From Actinomycetes bacterium (lineage in GTDB: Bacteria; Actinomycetota; Actinomycetes; Actinomycetales; Demequinaceae), in contig JAEYUX010000090.1 in the NCBI GenBank assembly GCA_023432235.1, positions 1 to 11,341 on the forward strand: a DNA stretch of 11,341 nucleotides. Reading direction: 5' to 3'. The stretch's first letter is position 1, and each line of letters begins with the position of its first letter. The notes under the pieces are model-generated. The model was not told where the DNA came from, did not search any database, and saw only the letters and a list, made by a program, of their open reading frames with translations. The translations under genes were made by a program, and so were the position numbers. Of this stretch, positions 9,077-11,341 are shown piece by piece.

Positions 9077-10525
9077 GTGGCGACCTTGCGCGAAATCTCG
9101 AATCAATATGGCTCGATGTCTGAAGAAGAGGCCGACTGGCTCTCCGAACTCGTGGCTGACTGGCAAATCATTGCGGATCTTTCTTTCGCTGACCTCGTGC
9201 TGTGGCGTCGGTTTGACGAGGGGTTTGTCGCGATTGCTCATTGCCGTCCCTCGACGGGACCCACCGTGCACCTCGACGAAGTTGTCGGTACGCGGGCAGC
9301 GGCTGGTCGCATCGCGCATCTTGACACCGCCTTCACGCAAAGAGAGATCGTCGTCTCACGGGAGCCGCGCTGGGACGAGACGTACGCGGTCCGTGAAGAG
9401 GCGCTCCCCGTTGTGATGAAGGGGGACAAGGTCATTGCCGTTGTCACCCGTGAAGCGTCGATGGCGGCGTTGCGCTCGTCGAGCAGGCTTGAAATCAACT
9501 ACAAGGGCGCGGCCGACGACCTACTCCACATGGTGACGCGCGGCGAGTTTCCCTTGCGTACGTCTGTGACGGGACCCAAGCGTGGCGCCCCCCGTGTGGG
9601 AGATGGCGTGCTGCGTCTCGATGCTCAAGGCATCGTCACGTACGCGAGTCCCAACGCGCTGTCATGTTTCCACCGCCTTGGCGTGACCGGTTCGCTCATG
9701 CACCGGTCGCTGCCACGCGTTGTTGCCGCAATGGTCAACGACAAAGGCCAAGTCGACGAGACGCTCGCGATGGTGACTGCTGGACGTGCCGCCTGGCGCA
9801 CCGACGTCGAAGCGAATGGCGCGGCATTGTCGTTGCGCGCACTCCCGGTCACGGAGCACGGTGTGCGCGTGGGCGCCGTGCTGCTGTGCCGTGATGTGAG
9901 CGAACTACGGCGCCGGGAGCGTGAGCTCCTCACCAAGGATGCGACGATCCGCGAGATTCACCACCGGGTGAAGAACAATCTGCAAACAGTTGCGGCGCTG
10001 CTGCGCTTACAGTCCCGCCGCGTTGAGGCCCCGGAGGCCAAGGAGGCGCTCGCGGAGGCAATGCGGCGAGTGTCAACGATCGCGATGGTGCACGAGACGC
10101 TCTCCGGAACTCTCGACGAACTGGTCCACTTCGACGACCTCATGGCGCGTTCTGCACGAATGGCGGCCGACGTTGCCTCCCCTGGGGTGCCGGTGAAGAT
10201 CGTCCGCGAGGGCGACTTTGGGATGATCCCCGCTCAGTTCGCGTCGTCGCTCGCTCTCGTCATGACGGAGCTTGTCACCAACGCGGTCGAGCACGGTTTT
10301 GAGGGGCGCGAGCACGGCACGATCACCATCAGCGCAGAGCGCGAAGGGCCCGTGTTAAGGATTGCCGTTCGTGACGACGGTAAGGGTCTCACCGTGGAGC
10401 CGTCAGGACTGGGCTCGCAGATCGTGCGCACTCTCGTGACGAACGAGTTGCACGGCACCATTGAGTGGTCGGCGATCGATCAGGGATCGGTTGTCACCTT
10501 AATGGTGCAGATGGAAGCGGATTAG
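9077..10525 (+). CDS. pdtaS: PdtaS-type sensor histidine kinase (HisKA_2/HATPase)
   Basis: A 482-residue cytosolic kinase with no membrane segment. Domains in order: GAF-like N-terminal sensor (about 5-155, containing ADLSFADLVLW and HCRPSTGP), PAS (about 172-275), HisKA_2 dimerisation domain with IREIHHRVKNNLQT (His295/His296, the one before RVKNN being the expected phosphate acceptor), and HATPase with N-box MTELVTNAVEHGF (Asn402), DDGKG (433-437) and GLGS (444-447). In mycobacteria PdtaS phosphorylates PdtaR, an ANTAR-domain RNA-binding response regulator that antiterminates transcription. No pdtaR is in this window; in M. tuberculosis it is also unlinked. The GTG at 9077 gives MATLREIS, which lines up with the mycobacterial start MSTLGDLL as I remember it. 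There is no Shine-Dalgarno, and a TANNNT box ends 6 bases upstream, so the mRNA may be leaderless. An in-frame ATG at 9116 has no ribosome site either. Confidence 0.93.
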   Translation: MATLREISNQYGSMSEEEADWLSELVADWQIIADLSFADLVLWRRFDEGFVAIAHCRPSTGPTVHLDEVVGTRAAAGRIAHLDTAFTQREIVVSREPRWDETYAVREEALPVVMKGDKVIAVVTREASMAALRSSSRLEINYKGAADDLLHMVTRGEFPLRTSVTGPKRGAPRVGDGVLRLDAQGIVTYASPNALSCFHRLGVTGSLMHRSLPRVVAAMVNDKGQVDETLAMVTAGRAAWRTDVEANGAALSLRALPVTEHGVRVGAVLLCRDVSELRRRERELLTKDATIREIHHRVKNNLQTVAALLRLQSRRVEAPEAKEALAEAMRRVSTIAMVHETLSGTLDELVHFDDLMARSARMAADVASPGVPVKIVREGDFGMIPAQFASSLALVMTELVTNAVEHGFEGREHGTITISAEREGPVLRIAVRDDGKGLTVEPSGLGSQIVRTLVTNELHGTIEWSAIDQGSVVTLMVQMEAD

Positions 10526-10539
10526 GGGCGGAAGGCCCC
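10525..10539. terminator. Small GC hairpin between convergent pdtaS and whiB1
   Basis: GGGGC-GGAAG-GCCCC, five G/C pairs, begins at the last base of the pdtaS stop codon and lies in the 29-bp gap between the two stop codons. It has no T-tract on either strand, so it would be at best a weak or Rho-assisted terminator, possibly serving both genes. Confidence 0.4.
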
Positions 10540-10554
10540 CGGCGGGTCCCGGCG

Positions 10555-10809
10555 TTACTTGGCAGCGCGGCGCGCGCGAGCGGCGCGACGCTTGAGCGAA
10601 CGACGCTCGTCTTCGGAAAGCCCGCCCCACACGCCCGAGTCCTGGTTGTGCTCCATTGCCCATGCGAGGCACGTCTCACGCACAGTGCACGTGTTGCACA
10701 CGGCCTTTGCACGCTCAATCTGAACGAGAGCGGGGCCGGTGTTGCCAACGGGAAAGAACAGCTCGGGGTCGTCGACGTCGAGGCATGCTGCGCGGTCGCG
10801 CCAGTCCAT
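10555..10809 (-). CDS. whiB1: WhiB1/WblE-type iron-sulfur transcriptional regulator
   Basis: An 84-residue WhiB-like protein. Four cysteines (Cys9, Cys38, Cys41, Cys47; spacing C-x28-C-x2-C-x5-C) would hold a [4Fe-4S] cluster, followed by the GVWGG turn (59-63) and a basic tail KRRAARARR (73-81) for DNA contact. The start MDWRDRAACLDVDDPELFFP and the segment GPALVQIERAKAVC fit the WhiB1/WblE subgroup better than WhiB2, 3, 6 or 7. Family knowledge: WhiB1 is essential in M. tuberculosis, its cluster reacts with nitric oxide, and it binds the primary sigma factor SigA and regulates its own promoter. The ATG at 10809 has GAGGAG five bases upstream. It converges on pdtaS, the same arrangement as in mycobacteria. 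A terminator-like hairpin lies in its leader, described separately. Subgroup assignment is by eye and fairly sure. Confidence 0.94.
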   Translation of the reverse strand: MDWRDRAACLDVDDPELFFPVGNTGPALVQIERAKAVCNTCTVRETCLAWAMEHNQDSGVWGGLSEDERRSLKRRAARARRAAK

Positions 10810-10814
10810 CAGGT

Positions 10815-10820
10815 CTCCTC
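10815..10820 (-). promoter_or_regulatory. Ribosome binding site of whiB1
   Basis: GAGGAG on the minus strand, five bases before the ATG at 10809. It starts only four bases after the T-tract of the upstream terminator-like hairpin, so an RNA ending at that tract would lack it. Confidence 0.7.
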
Positions 10821-10824
10821 ACAC

Positions 10825-10866
10825 AAAGAAAAACGCGGCGGTCCATAAGTTGTATGGACGCGCCGC
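10825..10866 (-). terminator. Terminator-like hairpin in the whiB1 leader (possible attenuator)
   Basis: On the minus strand, GCGGCG-(C)-GTCCATA pairs with TATGGAC-CGCCGC around the loop CAACT: a 13-bp stem with one bulged base (10835-10866). It is followed directly by G and then TTTTTCTTT (10833-10825). This is the standard shape of an intrinsic terminator, and only in the minus direction, because the plus strand has no T-tract after the stem. No minus-strand gene upstream is seen for it to end, and it lies between the candidate whiB1 promoter and the whiB1 ribosome site, so conditional termination in the leader is the natural reading. Confidence 0.75.
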
Positions 10867-10889
10867 TACGTCGCGGATCTGTCATCCAT
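10866..10889 (-). other. Possible seven-codon leader ORF before whiB1 hairpin
   Basis: ATG at 10889 to TAG ending at 10866 would encode MDDRSAT. The stop codon ends on the first base of the hairpin, as a leader peptide in an attenuator might. However, it has no ribosome binding site and its ATG overlaps the best candidate -10 box, so it is only translated if transcription starts further upstream than I propose. Confidence 0.15.
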
Positions 10890-10916
10890 GTTCGCACTGT
10901 TAACAACAGATGACAA
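10888..10916 (-). promoter_or_regulatory. Candidate whiB1 promoter
   Basis: On the minus strand TTGTCA (10916-10911, five of six to TTGACA) and GAACAT (10893-10888, three of six to TATAAT) are 17 bases apart. Transcription would begin near 10881, giving a leader of about 72 bases that holds the terminator-like hairpin. Confidence 0.4.
10897..10909. repeat. Perfect inverted repeat in whiB1 promoter spacer
   Basis: CTGTT-AAC-AACAG, five-base arms with a three-base centre, sits wholly between the candidate -35 and -10 of whiB1, where a bound protein would block or retune the promoter. A second, wider pair (TGTCATC at 10880-10886 and GATGACA at 10909-10915) surrounds it with a different centre. 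The plus-strand TTAACA at 10900-10905 could also act as a -35 for the divergent membrane protein gene. Confidence 0.45.
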
Positions 10917-10921
10917 GGGTC

Positions 10922-10958
10922 TAATCCTGTAGCGTCTCGAATAATTCGCATGGAGAGG
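10922..10958 (+). promoter_or_regulatory. Leader of divergent membrane protein gene: candidate -10 boxes and ribosome site
   Basis: TAATCC (10922-10927, 16 bases after TTAACA at 10900-10905) and TAGCGT (10930-10935) are candidate -10 boxes. GGAGAGG (10952-10958) is the ribosome site, nine bases before ATG 10968. The ribosome site is reasonable; the choice between boxes is a guess. Confidence 0.3.
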
Positions 10959-10967
10959 TTAGAGAAC

Positions 10968-11341
10968 ATGGACAAAACCCCGAGGGCATGGCTGTCGCTC
11001 GACGGTATCGCACTTGTTCTCTTAGTCCTCGAAACCGTCGCCACCTTCGCCGTCGCGTCAGGCTATGTCGTGTACGCCCTGCTAGATGACGAGATGTCAG
11101 GCCTCGGTGCTGCACTCGCGGCGGTAATCGCCGTCATGGGCGCAGGGCTCGGCGTCTTCACGTGGGGGTATGCGCGGGACAAGCGTTTCGCTCTTGGCGG
11201 AGTCATCACGTGGCAGTTGATGCAGCTCAGTGTCGGCGTATCCGTGTTTCCGGCGGTTCCCGCAGCGGCCATCCCGCTCATCCTCAGCGCGATCATCGTC
11301 GGGTGGGCCGCGATGCGGAGGCTCTCGTCATATCGAAGCGT
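10968..11341 (+). CDS. Small integral membrane protein, unknown function (3' end outside window)
   Basis: An open frame runs from ATG 10968 to the window edge without a stop, giving 124 residues so far. It has four hydrophobic segments (about 11-37, 47-68, 76-94 and 97-115), short polar loops (LLDDEM, YARDKRFA), and a basic end (MRRLSSYRS) that suggests the stop is close. GGAGAGG at 10952-10958, nine bases upstream, supports this start; an in-frame ATG at 10950 would add six residues (MERLEN) but would overlap that site and has none of its own. I do not recognise a family beyond small four-helix actinobacterial membrane proteins. It diverges from whiB1 and shares the 158-bp regulatory region with it. 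Confidence 0.75.
   Translation, partial: MDKTPRAWLSLDGIALVLLVLETVATFAVASGYVVYALLDDEMSGLGAALAAVIAVMGAGLGVFTWGYARDKRFALGGVITWQLMQLSVGVSVFPAVPAAAIPLILSAIIVGWAAMRRLSSYRS

Noticed and set aside
10835..10866. The whiB1 leader hairpin as a terminator for plus-strand transcripts from pdtaS
   Set aside because: On the plus strand the stem is followed by TACGTCGCGG with no T-tract; the T-tract exists only in the minus direction.
10715..11044. 109-codon minus-strand frame spanning the whiB1 start and leader
   Set aside because: It crosses the promoter, hairpin and first third of whiB1 out of frame, has no ribosome site, and has a composition unlike real proteins here.

Overview
The window looks like chromosomal DNA from a high-GC actinomycete. 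The evidence is a WhiB1/WblE-type iron-sulfur regulator, a PdtaS-type HisKA_2 sensor kinase, a DUF2505 protein, frequent GTG starts, and a strong G/C third-codon bias that leaves long open shadow frames on the opposite strand. The convergent pdtaS-whiB1 pair matches the order I recall from Mycobacterium tuberculosis (Rv3220c/Rv3219), so the right part is probably conserved core chromosome. The exact genus cannot be read from the sequence; a Micrococcales-like organism is only a guess.

Layout: 1-354 (+) is the 3' end of an APC-family amino-acid permease. It overlaps tail to tail with the last gene of a minus-strand operon that occupies 293-8395. In order of transcription the operon holds a 1101-residue FtsX/MacB-type permease (8395-5090), a 944-residue permease of the same design (5093-2259), an ABC ATPase carrying an AbrB-like segment and a Pro/Ala/Ser-rich tail (2249-1008), and a plain LolD/MacB-type ABC ATPase (1015-293). 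The joins are a 4-bp overlap (ATGA), a 9-bp gap and an 8-bp overlap (ATGACTGA), so the four products are very probably translated together and form one export or envelope-remodelling ABC system with two different permeases and two different ATPases. A short promoter region with an 11-bp direct repeat precedes it. Upstream, also on the minus strand, is a DUF2505 (SRPBCC-like) gene (9008-8484).

A 68-bp divergent gap then separates DUF2505 from pdtaS (+, 9077-10525), whose GTG start sits 7 nt after a TANNNT box and may be leaderless. pdtaS converges on whiB1 (-, 10809-10555), with a small GC hairpin between them. The 158-bp region between whiB1 and the next plus-strand gene is the most structured non-coding DNA here. 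It holds a candidate whiB1 promoter with a perfect inverted repeat in its spacer, then a hairpin plus T-tract with the form of an intrinsic terminator, lying between that promoter and the whiB1 ribosome binding site. This looks like an attenuator in the whiB1 leader. The window ends inside a small four-helix membrane protein gene (+, 10968 to the edge) that I do not recognise.

No tRNA, rRNA, CRISPR array, insertion sequence or phage gene is visible. The points most worth following are the whiB1 leader terminator, the ATPase with AbrB-like segment and disordered tail, the two-permease/two-ATPase operon, and the repeat-flanked promoter in front of it.
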